Source: Sediminibacterium sp. (GTDB taxonomy: Bacteria; Bacteroidota; Bacteroidia; Chitinophagales; Chitinophagaceae). From it: a stretch of DNA of 9,187 nucleotides. A program made the position numbers and the translations under genes. The DNA is taken from positions 1-9,187 of the forward strand of contig JAQBNJ010000519.1 of the NCBI GenBank assembly GCA_028288645.1. Reading direction: 5' to 3'. The notes under the pieces are model-generated. The model searched no databases. It was given only the letters and a program-made list of their open reading frames with translations, and was not told the DNA's origin. Shown in pieces: positions 1 through 6,471 of this stretch (the first letter of the stretch is position 1; each line of letters opens with the position of its first letter).

Positions 1-123
1 GCGGCCAAATTTCCCCTACTGCAAAATCACCAACCCCTGGATATTGTTTTTACCATAGATGAGAATGTATGGAACGGTGAAACAAGTTTACAATTGAAAA
101 TGATCGATATCAGGATACACTAA
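1..123 (+). CDS. recJ: RecJ-like single-strand DNA exonuclease, C-terminal fragment
   Basis: This is the last 40 codons of a gene that begins outside the window; the frame is open from base 1 to the TAA at 121-123. The fragment contains the pattern FTIDENVWNG followed by LQLKMIDIR. This matches the end of the RecJ C-terminal OB-type domain, where a conserved Asn-x-Trp-Asn-Gly and a Gln-Leu-x-x-x-Asp-x-(Arg) stretch close the protein. RecJ is a cytoplasmic 5'-3' single-strand DNA exonuclease of the DHH family that acts in recombination and mismatch or base-excision repair. The DHH catalytic motifs lie upstream and cannot be checked, so the call rests on this tail alone. A 112-nt gap separates it from the next + strand gene, so co-transcription is possible but not shown. 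Confidence 0.8.
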   Translation, partial: AAKFPLLQNHQPLDIVFTIDENVWNGETSLQLKMIDIRIH

Positions 124-235
124 AATCGCCACATGCATATTCTTTACCGGATTCTCATTCATACCAACCATTTTCACATCACCTGAATAATAAAAATCTC
201 CACGATAGTAGTTTTATGAGCATAAACTGTTACTC

Positions 236-1915
236 ATGAAAAAAATTCTTTTTACATCGCTTTTCTTCACTATCGTTTTAACCAGTATTGGTCAAAATAG
301 TCTTAAAGGATACCGTTCTGTATTCTTGTATAAGATCAGTAACATCAATATTACGATTGCAAACGATTTTATGATCGATTCGGCCATTCGTACTTCTTCA
401 TCATACATAAGTTATCCATTTACAAAAAGGAGTTTTTCGGTACATGGTAATCCGCTTAAAATGATCATTTCAGAAACGGAGCCGTTTGCCAAAAATCTGG
501 ATTTCGGGGATGTGATCAATGATACAACCGAAAAAGATAAACAGCTGATGTCGTTAAAGAATACCCAGGTGAAAGTTATGCTAAATGGCAAACTGGAAAC
601 AGACTGGAAGGATCTTTCAAGCCTCTCAGTGGACAAATATTCGATTGGTATCGTTTTGCCGTTAAAGCCTGGTGGTAAGTATTATACTGTTTTTTTGAAG
701 ATATTAGGTATCAACGATACAGTGGATGTGATGTTCAGGAACAAACAGACGATGCAAGAGATCATCTATTTTCATTTTAAGCAATTGGGAAGGCCCATCG
801 CGCCTTTTCTGGCTATGTGGACACAGGACAGTTCTTCCACAAGAACTATCGCCGCTTTTATGGAACAGGAACTGGCAAAAAAAAGATTCTATATGGAAAG
901 TGTTGGCACCATCAACACTTACAGACCGGAAAAATATGGGCGAACACTGAATAATGAAAAATTATATGAAAACGCAAAGCTTGCCTTGTATTTCGGAAGA
1001 CCCAGCGCAGACTATCCTGATTCGTCCATGGAATACCAGTTTACCGGTGAAAAAGATCCCGATACAACCACCTGGCATAAAACAGGGCACCAGCTATTCA
1101 TCACAGATCTGCGCGCAGGTAACCACTACACACTTCGGATACGATACATAAACTTTCCGGAAAATGTACAAAAACATACATTTTATGTTGAGCCAAAATG
1201 GTACCAGACAAGCTCCGGAAGAATCATACTGGCCATTTCGATGATCGCCCTGCTGTTAGGTATCTGGTTGATACAGTATCAACGCCGTATCAAAAAAACA
1301 AAAGAAAAAATCGTTCGTCAGGGTCTTGAAATGCGATCGCTCAGATCACAACTTAACCCTCATTTTATCTTTAATGCATTAAGTTCCATCCAGGGATTGA
1401 TCAACAAAAATGATATACCTGCCGCCAATCATTATCTCACAGAATTCAGCAGGCTGCTAAGGGAATCGCTGGTTACCAACGATAAAGAGTTGCTTCCTTT
1501 ACATACAGAACTTAAGACACTTGAAACTTATCTGATATTGGAACAACTCAGGTTTCATTTTCAATATAAGATCATGGTTGATGATGTTTTGGATAAGAAT
1601 ATAATTGAGATCCCTTCCCTTTTATTGCAACCTGTTATTGAAAATGGCATTAAACATGGTGTTGCAGTTCTGGATGAAAAAGGGCTTCTAACGATCCGTT
1701 TACAGGCAGTTAACAAAAGCCTGGTAGTCACTATTTCAGACAATGGCAATGGCTTTGATCAGAAAATCGTTTCAAAAGGTTTTGGCCTTAAACTCACCCG
1801 GGAAAGGATTGAATTACTTAATAAAACACTGAAAGATCAACCGATAGAATTAAATATAGAAAGCACTGAGACTAAAGGAACTACAGTACATTTAATATTT
1901 AAAAACTGGTTATAA
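236..1915 (+). CDS. LytS/YehU-type membrane sensor histidine kinase
   Basis: This 559-residue sensor kinase is likely anchored in the inner membrane. An N-terminal hydrophobic segment (about residues 4-18) looks like a signal peptide. A periplasmic region follows (about 25-325), whose last part (about 250-320) resembles the Y_Y_Y-type immunoglobulin-like domain found before the membrane in Bacteroidota sensors, with a Trp and the turn LRAGNHYTLRIR. A single transmembrane helix spans about 329-347 and a short charged linker follows. The kinase core belongs to the His_kinase (LytS) family: the phospho-acceptor motif NPHFIFN lies at 374-380 with H376. The ATP-binding part has the N-box LQPVIENGIKHG (464-475, N470), DNGNGF (502-507) and a GFGL loop (515-518). 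No beta-propeller repeats precede the Ig-like region, so the sensor is shorter than the hybrid propeller kinases and its ligand is unknown. The response regulator starts 2 nt after the stop and is the expected partner. A near-match to the Bacteroidota -7 element (TAnnTTTG, here TAGTTTTA at 209-216) lies upstream, without a clear -33 element. Confidence 0.93.
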   Translation: MKKILFTSLFFTIVLTSIGQNSLKGYRSVFLYKISNINITIANDFMIDSAIRTSSSYISYPFTKRSFSVHGNPLKMIISETEPFAKNLDFGDVINDTTEKDKQLMSLKNTQVKVMLNGKLETDWKDLSSLSVDKYSIGIVLPLKPGGKYYTVFLKILGINDTVDVMFRNKQTMQEIIYFHFKQLGRPIAPFLAMWTQDSSSTRTIAAFMEQELAKKRFYMESVGTINTYRPEKYGRTLNNEKLYENAKLALYFGRPSADYPDSSMEYQFTGEKDPDTTTWHKTGHQLFITDLRAGNHYTLRIRYINFPENVQKHTFYVEPKWYQTSSGRIILAISMIALLLGIWLIQYQRRIKKTKEKIVRQGLEMRSLRSQLNPHFIFNALSSIQGLINKNDIPAANHYLTEFSRLLRESLVTNDKELLPLHTELKTLETYLILEQLRFHFQYKIMVDDVLDKNIIEIPSLLLQPVIENGIKHGVAVLDEKGLLTIRLQAVNKSLVVTISDNGNGFDQKIVSKGFGLKLTRERIELLNKTLKDQPIELNIESTETKGTTVHLIFKNWL

Positions 1916-1917
1916 GA

Positions 1918-2673
1918 ATGCTGGTAACTGCTGTAATTATTGATGATGAACAAAACAATATCGATAATCTCGAAATATTGCTGGAACAATATTGCCCGCA
2001 GTTAACGGTGGTTGCCACTGCTCTGAATGCAACAGACGGTGAAGCGATCATACTGGAACATGATCCCGATATCGTTTTCCTTGATATACAAATGCCGGGG
2101 AAAAATGGATTTGCATTGTTACAGTCGCTGAAGACACACAATTTTGAACTGATCTTTGTAACCGCTTATGATCAATACGGTATACAGGCGGTAAAATTTT
2201 CTGCCCTCGATTATTTGCTGAAACCCATTGATGTTGAGGAATTAAAAACTGCCGTATACAAAGCCATTTACCGGAGCACTGAAAAAAAACAGAACAAAAA
2301 ATTAGAGAACCTGTTACAGGTACTGGAACACCAGCAGCAAAAAGACCTGCATCGAATCGCGTTAACCTCGGCCAAAGAAACGCGCTTTATACGCACACAG
2401 GATATCATCCGATGTGAATCATCCAACAACTATACTACATTTTTTCTTTTCGGCAGGGAGAAGATCATGACATCGAAACCTATTTTTGAGTATGAAGAGA
2501 TATTGGTGAATTATGGATTCATCCGTTGTCATCAATCTCATCTAGTGAATAAGAAACATATCAAGAGTTGGGTTAAAGAAGATGGTGGTTTTCTTTTGCT
2601 GGATGATAATACGCAAGTGCCGATTTCTAGACAGAAAAAAGAATATGTGAGAGGTGAATTGGAAAAGAATTGA
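1918..2673 (+). CDS. LytTR-family response regulator transcription factor
   Basis: This 251-residue DNA-binding response regulator is likely phosphorylated by the kinase encoded just upstream (2 nt between stop and start). The receiver domain spans about residues 3-120. It has acidic D9/D10, the phospho-acceptor D56 in FLDIQMPG, T82 in the VTAY motif and K102 in LLKP, so all residues needed for phosphotransfer are present. A Lys/Gln-rich linker (about 122-143) leads to a LytTR DNA-binding domain (about 146-247). That domain carries the typical patterns IIRCESSNNYT (163-173), FIRCHQSHLVN (201-211) and VPISRQKK (234-241). LytTR regulators bind DNA through a beta-rich domain and usually recognise imperfect direct repeats; the targets are not visible here. 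The stop codon is only 3 nt from the left arm of the inverted repeat around the next gene. Confidence 0.95.
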   Translation: MLVTAVIIDDEQNNIDNLEILLEQYCPQLTVVATALNATDGEAIILEHDPDIVFLDIQMPGKNGFALLQSLKTHNFELIFVTAYDQYGIQAVKFSALDYLLKPIDVEELKTAVYKAIYRSTEKKQNKKLENLLQVLEHQQQKDLHRIALTSAKETRFIRTQDIIRCESSNNYTTFFLFGREKIMTSKPIFEYEEILVNYGFIRCHQSHLVNKKHIKSWVKEDGGFLLLDDNTQVPISRQKKEYVRGELEKN

Positions 2674-2676
2674 TTG

Positions 2677-2703
2677 GCACACAGAGGCACAGAGGCACGG
2701 TTT
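2677..2703. repeat. Left arm of 27-nt inverted repeat around the GxxExxY gene
   Basis: This 27-nt arm matches the reverse complement of 3179-3205 at 25 of 27 positions, and both mismatches are transitions. The arm has an internal period of about 8 nt (cacacaga, ggcacaga, ggcacggt). It begins 3 nt after the response-regulator stop codon and ends 10 nt before the stop codon of the enclosed - strand gene. No target-site duplication is apparent outside the arms. Confidence 0.9.
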
Positions 2704-2713
2704 GATTGTTTAA

Positions 2714-3097
2714 CTATAAGTTTCCATTAATAATTCGTTTGATTCCGGTTTTAATGAGTGCTTCGTTAAAATTGATCAATAGCCCAACTTTAATTCCAGA
2801 CAATCGCAGGTACGTCAACATTTGTTTATGATGAACTGGTGCTAATAGTTCGATAGATTTTAGCTCAACTATCACTTTATTTTCTATAAGCAGATCGGCT
2901 CTAAAACCCAGTTCCATTTTATTATTATCCCAAATAACGGGTATTGGGAATTGCCTCGTAACCTGTAAATGATATTTATTTACCAGTTCATATTCCATAA
3001 TGGTTTCGTAAATCGACTCAAATAGCCCAGGTTCTAGCTTTGAATGGATATCATATGCTATTGAAACTACAATTCCAGTAAGTTCATTCTCATGCAT
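2714..3097 (-). CDS. GxxExxY family protein (PD-(D/E)XK nuclease-like fold)
   Basis: This 127-residue protein contains the family signature GLFESIY (G24, E27, Y30). The family is assigned to the PD-(D/E)XK nuclease superfamily, and the expected core can be read here: E27 in the first helix, D68 in FRADLL, E78 and K80 in VELKS, and Q92 followed by Y96 in the next helix. The C-terminal GLLINFN and GIKRI strands are also typical. All candidate catalytic positions are present and the length is normal for the family, so the gene does not look decayed. The biochemical role of the family is not established to my knowledge. The start ATG (3095-3097) is preceded by an A/T-rich stretch without a Shine-Dalgarno sequence. 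The gene runs against the kinase-regulator operon and in the same direction as the reductase gene behind it. It lies inside a 27-nt inverted repeat (2677-2703 and 3179-3205), with its start 81 nt from the right arm. No toxin or antitoxin partner is adjacent. Confidence 0.92.
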   Translation of the reverse strand: MHENELTGIVVSIAYDIHSKLEPGLFESIYETIMEYELVNKYHLQVTRQFPIPVIWDNNKMELGFRADLLIENKVIVELKSIELLAPVHHKQMLTYLRLSGIKVGLLINFNEALIKTGIKRIINGNL

Positions 3098-3178
3098 AAA
3101 ACTATTTTACATGAACACAAAATAGCTTCTTTCCAAATGTTATCATTTAGTATTAATACCTGAAAATTTAGGGTCAAA

Positions 3179-3205
3179 AAACCGTGCCTCCGTGTCTCTG
3201 TGTGC
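3179..3205. repeat. Right arm of 27-nt inverted repeat around the GxxExxY gene
   Basis: This is the partner of 2677-2703, read here as units ccgtgcct, ccgtgtct, ctgtgtgc (period 8). It ends 8 nt before the stop codon of the flavin reductase gene, so the pair fills the space between two converging genes. The 81 nt between this arm and the GxxExxY start codon would have to hold that gene's promoter if it is transcribed independently; I see no convincing TAnnTTTG element there. Confidence 0.9.
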
Positions 3206-3213
3206 ATATTTAA

Positions 3214-4269
3214 TTAATACTCCAGTTCAACATCGCCCCCAACAGCATACCCCGTGCAAGTCAATACCCTACCCTTTGCAATCTCTTCATCCAGCAACAC
3301 ATCGTTCCGCCACATAAATACTTTACCGGAAACACAGGTAGCAGCACAGGTTCCGCATTGGCCTGCTTCACAACTATAGGGTAAGGAAATATTCAGTGCT
3401 TTTGCAGATTGCAGAATGGTTTCGGGGTATTGCGTTTGAAATTGGTACTCCCTGCCACGAAGCGTTGCGCTAACAGTATGCAATTCTTTGTCCGGCGGCT
3501 CGGCTTTTTTTTGTGGCTTCTCTATCGAAAATATTTCCTTTCGTATATGCGATGCAGCCACGCCATTATTCTTTAGAACGATAGTTATCATCCGCATGTA
3601 TTCAAACGGGCCGCAGAGATAGAATAATTGCCTGTTCAAAGGACCGTCAATGTATTTTTCAAGCAATTTCTCCAGCACATAAATTCCTAATCTTTTGTGT
3701 GCAATTCGCTTTGCATCGCTAAATAAGAATTCAATATGAAGTTGTTCCGGATATGATTCTTTTAATTGTTTTAATTCCCTGGAGAAAATGGTAAACTCAG
3801 CGGAGCGGTTGCTATAAATAAGCACCACCTGTTTAGACGGATGATAATGTAATAAGGTTTTTATAAGCGAATACACCGGCGTAATGCCGCTGCCGGCTGC
3901 GAAGAAAATAAAACGGTCATACAATTCCATATCACCCGGCAACGTAAAAAAACCGGATGCGCCTATACTTACCAGTTCATCTCCTTCCTGTATCGTATCC
4001 ACCAACCTGCGTGAGTACTCGCCATTCGGGATACGTTTTACTGTGATCGTTAACGGATCATCACTTATCGGTATTGATGAAATGGAATAATTTCTTCGAT
4101 CCTCTTCTCCATTCTTTTTTGAAAACAAAAATGTAAGAAATTGCCCCGCAGTGTAATTGAGTCGTTTCCCGTTGACTTCTTCCAACACAAAAGATCTTGT
4201 GTCCGGTGTCTCAGGTATGATCTTCCTGACGCGCAGTAAATAAGTGTTTGGTTTTAACGCATCATCCAT
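3214..4269 (-). CDS. PaaE-like flavin reductase with C-terminal 2Fe-2S ferredoxin domain
   Basis: This 351-residue three-domain electron-transfer protein moves electrons from NAD(P)H through FAD to a 2Fe-2S cluster. The FAD-binding barrel (about residues 8-110) carries RNYS at 59-62. The NAD(P)-binding domain (about 118-235) has AAGSGITP at 124-131 and the CGP motif at 219-221. A linker rich in Lys and Pro (about 250-262) leads to a plant-type ferredoxin domain (about 264-351). Its cluster ligands C300, C305, C308 and C338 have the standard C-x4-C-x2-C-x29-C spacing. The domain order and the GKVFMWRNDVL segment resemble PaaE, the reductase of phenylacetyl-CoA epoxidase, and related oxygenase reductases. 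No other paa gene or oxygenase is nearby, so the electron acceptor is unknown and I give no symbol. It appears to be a single-gene transcription unit whose stop lies 8 nt from the right arm of the GxxExxY repeat. Confidence 0.9.
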   Translation of the reverse strand: MDDALKPNTYLLRVRKIIPETPDTRSFVLEEVNGKRLNYTAGQFLTFLFSKKNGEEDRRNYSISSIPISDDPLTITVKRIPNGEYSRRLVDTIQEGDELVSIGASGFFTLPGDMELYDRFIFFAAGSGITPVYSLIKTLLHYHPSKQVVLIYSNRSAEFTIFSRELKQLKESYPEQLHIEFLFSDAKRIAHKRLGIYVLEKLLEKYIDGPLNRQLFYLCGPFEYMRMITIVLKNNGVAASHIRKEIFSIEKPQKKAEPPDKELHTVSATLRGREYQFQTQYPETILQSAKALNISLPYSCEAGQCGTCAATCVSGKVFMWRNDVLLDEEIAKGRVLTCTGYAVGGDVELEY

Positions 4270-4337
4270 GTAATGAAATTAATATAAAATCAGTTCATGC
4301 TTTCGTTTAAAAAAACTGAGGCAGTTTTAGTTTGAGA

Positions 4338-4439
4338 AATGGCACGCAGATGACGCGGAAAAAACGGATTGGCACGGATAAAAAATAGCACACCAAAAAA
4401 TCCGCTGCGATCCGTTTTTTTCGTCATCCGCGTGCTATT
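4338..4439. repeat. Imperfect palindrome with 9-10-nt periodic arms
   Basis: The left arm 4338-4379 and the right arm 4400-4439 are imperfect reverse complements. They share two well-matched blocks around gcacgcagatgacg and aaaaaacggat, separated by a 2-nt gap, and enclose a 20-nt A-rich loop. Each arm repeats a cggat-like unit at 9-10-nt intervals. No gene lies inside. The palindrome occupies the 242-nt space between the reductase start and the htpG stop, about 69 nt upstream of the reductase ATG, so it may also affect that promoter. It could form a long hairpin in RNA or cruciform DNA. Similar cggat-rich repeats are, as I recall, common between genes in many environmental bacteria, but I cannot check copy number here. 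Confidence 0.8.
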
Positions 4440-4450
4440 CTTACAAAATG

Positions 4451-4481
4451 AAAGAGGCCGTCTTTATATGACAGCCTCTTT
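4451..4481 (-). terminator. Probable rho-independent terminator of htpG
   Basis: A 12-bp stem is formed by aaagaggccgtc (4451-4462) and gacagcctcttt (4470-4481), with one transition mismatch and a 7-nt A/T loop (4463-4469). It starts 30 nt beyond the htpG stop codon on the - strand. Reading that strand, the GC-rich stem ends in CTCTTT followed by cattttg, a modest U-rich tail. The stem is nearly symmetrical with A at one foot and T at the other, so it could act in both directions. Confidence 0.72.
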
Positions 4482-4511
4482 AGAATATATTCAGAATCTC
4501 TATCCTTTTTT

Positions 4512-6347
4512 CTATCCCTGCAATAACTCAACGCTTCTATTAATAAAATTCGTAAGCGCATTTCCTTTCAATAATCCCTGTGACAACAATGCGAGATCAG
4601 CAAGATTTCTTACCTGCTTCTGTTGAACATCCGCATCCGTTTCTTTCAAAAGGGTTTGATAGATCGGGTGATTGCCATTTACCGTTAAAGTAACTTCATC
4701 CGGCATCTGTGCATAGAATGCCGTCATCCCGCCGCCTACAGCGCCCATATCTTTCATACGGCGCATGAACTCGGGACGCGTAGCAACTACCGGCGCAGAT
4801 TCAGGGCTTAATCCCTTGATCTCTGTTGTTACATGCAGGTCCGATATATCAAGTGCAAAAAGATCTTTCAGTTTTTCTTCATCATCCTTGCTTAAGATAC
4901 TTTCGTTACTTTCCTGTTTGTCTATGAGGTTGTCAACAATATCAGCATCCACACGAACAAAGCTTACATTCTCCCATTTCATTTCCATGGTATTAATGAA
5001 AGCAGCATCAACCAGTGTTTCCATTTTTACAACAATATATCCTTTTGCTTTAGACGCCTGTACGTAGGCATCCTGCTGAACAGGATTGGTTGTATACAAT
5101 ATCACCTGTTTGCCATCTTTATTCTTCTGCAAAGTTTCGGTGGCCGTTTTATATTCTTCCAGTGTGTGAAATTTACCATCGGTATCTTCCATCACCAGGA
5201 ACTTATTGGCTTTTTCCAGGAATTTGTCATCGGTCATCATACCATACTTCACAAACAACCCGAGGCTCTCCCATTTTTCTTCAAGTGAGCTTCTGTCATT
5301 GCGGAAGATCTCGTCCAGTTTATCGGCAACTTTTTTGGTGATGTGTGCGTTGATCTTTTTAACATTCGGATCGCCCTGTAAATAACTGCGGCTCACGTTC
5401 AATGGAATATCCGGGCTGTCTATCACACCCTGCAGCAGCATGAGGAATTCGGGAACGATGTCTTTCACCTCATCAGTTACAAATACCTGGTTGCTATATA
5501 GCTGGATCTTGTCTTTCTGAATTTCGTAGCTCTGTTTGATCTTGGGGAAATACAGAACACCGGTAAGGTTAAAAGGATAGTCTACATTCAGGTGTATCCA
5601 GAACAGCGGCGTTTCGTTATAAGGATATAATTCTTTGTAGAATTTCTCATAGTCTTCTTTGCTTAGTTCAGAAGGTTTTTTGATCCACACCGGGTCTGTA
5701 TTGTTGATCGATTTTTCTTCTCCTTCTTCTTTTGTTTCGCCGGCTTCGGAAAAATAAATAGGGATCGGTAAAAATTTACAGAATCTTTCCAGTATTCCTT
5801 TGATCCTTCCTGCCTCTAAAAATTCCTTGCTTTCTTCATTGATGTGAAGAATGATCTTTGTACCACGTTCATTGTAATCAACTTCATACAGTTCAAATTC
5901 GGGACTACCATCGCAACTCCAATAAACACCGCTGCTTTCTTTGTGGCTTTTTGAAAAGATCTCTACTTTATCACTCACCATGAAAGAACTGTAAAAACCT
6001 AATCCAAAATGCCCGATGATATTGGCATCCTTGTATTTTTCCATGAACTCTTCAGCCCCGCTGAAAGCTACCTGGTTGATGTATTTGTCTACTTCCTCTC
6101 CGGTCATACCCACACCGCGGTCAATAATGCTCAAGGTTTTCTCTTTGGCATCCAGAACAACATCTATACGCAATTCACCCAATTCTCCTTTGGCTTCGCC
6201 GATAGAAGAAAGGGTTTTTAGTTTTTGGGAGGCATCTACCGCATTACTCACCAGCTCACGCAGGAATATTTCATGATCACTATAAAGGAATTTCTTAATG
6301 ATGGGAAAGATATTCTCCGTCTGAACCCGTATCTGGCCTTTTTGCAT
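4512..6347 (-). CDS. htpG: Hsp90-family molecular chaperone HtpG
   Basis: HtpG is a cytoplasmic ATP-dependent dimeric chaperone that remodels client proteins, usually together with DnaK. I chose the ATG at 6345-6347, giving MQKGQIRVQTENIFPIIK, because Hsp90 homology starts there. The frame stays open to an ATG 13 codons upstream (6386), but that extension is not family-like. The product is 611 residues, close to the usual bacterial length. The GHKL ATPase domain shows E31 and N35 in LRELVSNAVDAS, D76-x-G78-x-G80 in DRGVGM and the ATP-lid glycines GHFGLGF at 112-118. The middle domain includes the conserved segment PLNVSRSYLQ. A shortened C-terminal dimerisation domain ends near LSQGLLKGNALTNFINRSVELLQG-type sequence, typical of HtpG. 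A terminator-like stem follows at 4451-4481. The promoter should lie between 6348 and 6471, before the palindrome that begins at 6472; no clear heat-shock element is visible. Confidence 0.97.
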   Translation of the reverse strand: MQKGQIRVQTENIFPIIKKFLYSDHEIFLRELVSNAVDASQKLKTLSSIGEAKGELGELRIDVVLDAKEKTLSIIDRGVGMTGEEVDKYINQVAFSGAEEFMEKYKDANIIGHFGLGFYSSFMVSDKVEIFSKSHKESSGVYWSCDGSPEFELYEVDYNERGTKIILHINEESKEFLEAGRIKGILERFCKFLPIPIYFSEAGETKEEGEEKSINNTDPVWIKKPSELSKEDYEKFYKELYPYNETPLFWIHLNVDYPFNLTGVLYFPKIKQSYEIQKDKIQLYSNQVFVTDEVKDIVPEFLMLLQGVIDSPDIPLNVSRSYLQGDPNVKKINAHITKKVADKLDEIFRNDRSSLEEKWESLGLFVKYGMMTDDKFLEKANKFLVMEDTDGKFHTLEEYKTATETLQKNKDGKQVILYTTNPVQQDAYVQASKAKGYIVVKMETLVDAAFINTMEMKWENVSFVRVDADIVDNLIDKQESNESILSKDDEEKLKDLFALDISDLHVTTEIKGLSPESAPVVATRPEFMRRMKDMGAVGGGMTAFYAQMPDEVTLTVNGNHPIYQTLLKETDADVQQKQVRNLADLALLSQGLLKGNALTNFINRSVELLQG

Positions 6348-6471
6348 AGCATTTGTTTTGCTGCAAATGAACAAAGAAAATACCAAATACCTGTTTGCTG
6401 ACAGGATGGCAAGTCTACAGGCAATTAAAAACTCACCCGCTTGTTTTGACAGGAAAAATATTCGGAGAACG

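Larger units (their letters stand above)
2677..3205 (-). mobile_element. Candidate 529-bp repeat-bounded element carrying a GxxExxY gene
   Basis: The unit consists of two 27-nt inverted arms enclosing one small gene, and it sits exactly between two convergent housekeeping-like genes. The compact gene-plus-inverted-repeat layout and its tight fit between two stop codons suggest a cassette that was inserted or is maintained as a unit. There is no transposase, integrase or target-site duplication, so mobility is inferred and unproven. The enclosed protein has a nuclease-like fold and could act on the repeats, but this is a hypothesis. The alternative is that the arms are ordinary intergenic repeats serving as transcription boundaries for the converging genes. 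Confidence 0.35.

Noticed and set aside
2714..3097. Toxin of a toxin-antitoxin pair
   Set aside because: It is a single gene without an adjacent partner, and its motifs fit the GxxExxY nuclease-like family rather than a known toxin.
2677..3205. Insertion sequence
   Set aside because: There is no transposase, only a 127-residue GxxExxY protein, and no target-site duplication next to the arms. I kept it only as a tentative candidate element.
4369..4626. Small + strand protein across the cggat palindrome and the htpG 3' end
   Set aside because: It runs through a palindrome, a terminator-like stem and the antisense of the htpG C-terminus; an incidental open frame.
6348..6386. Extended htpG start at 6386 adding 13 residues
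   Set aside because: Hsp90 homology begins at the Met at 6345-6347; the upstream residues do not look like the family and overlap the likely promoter and leader region.
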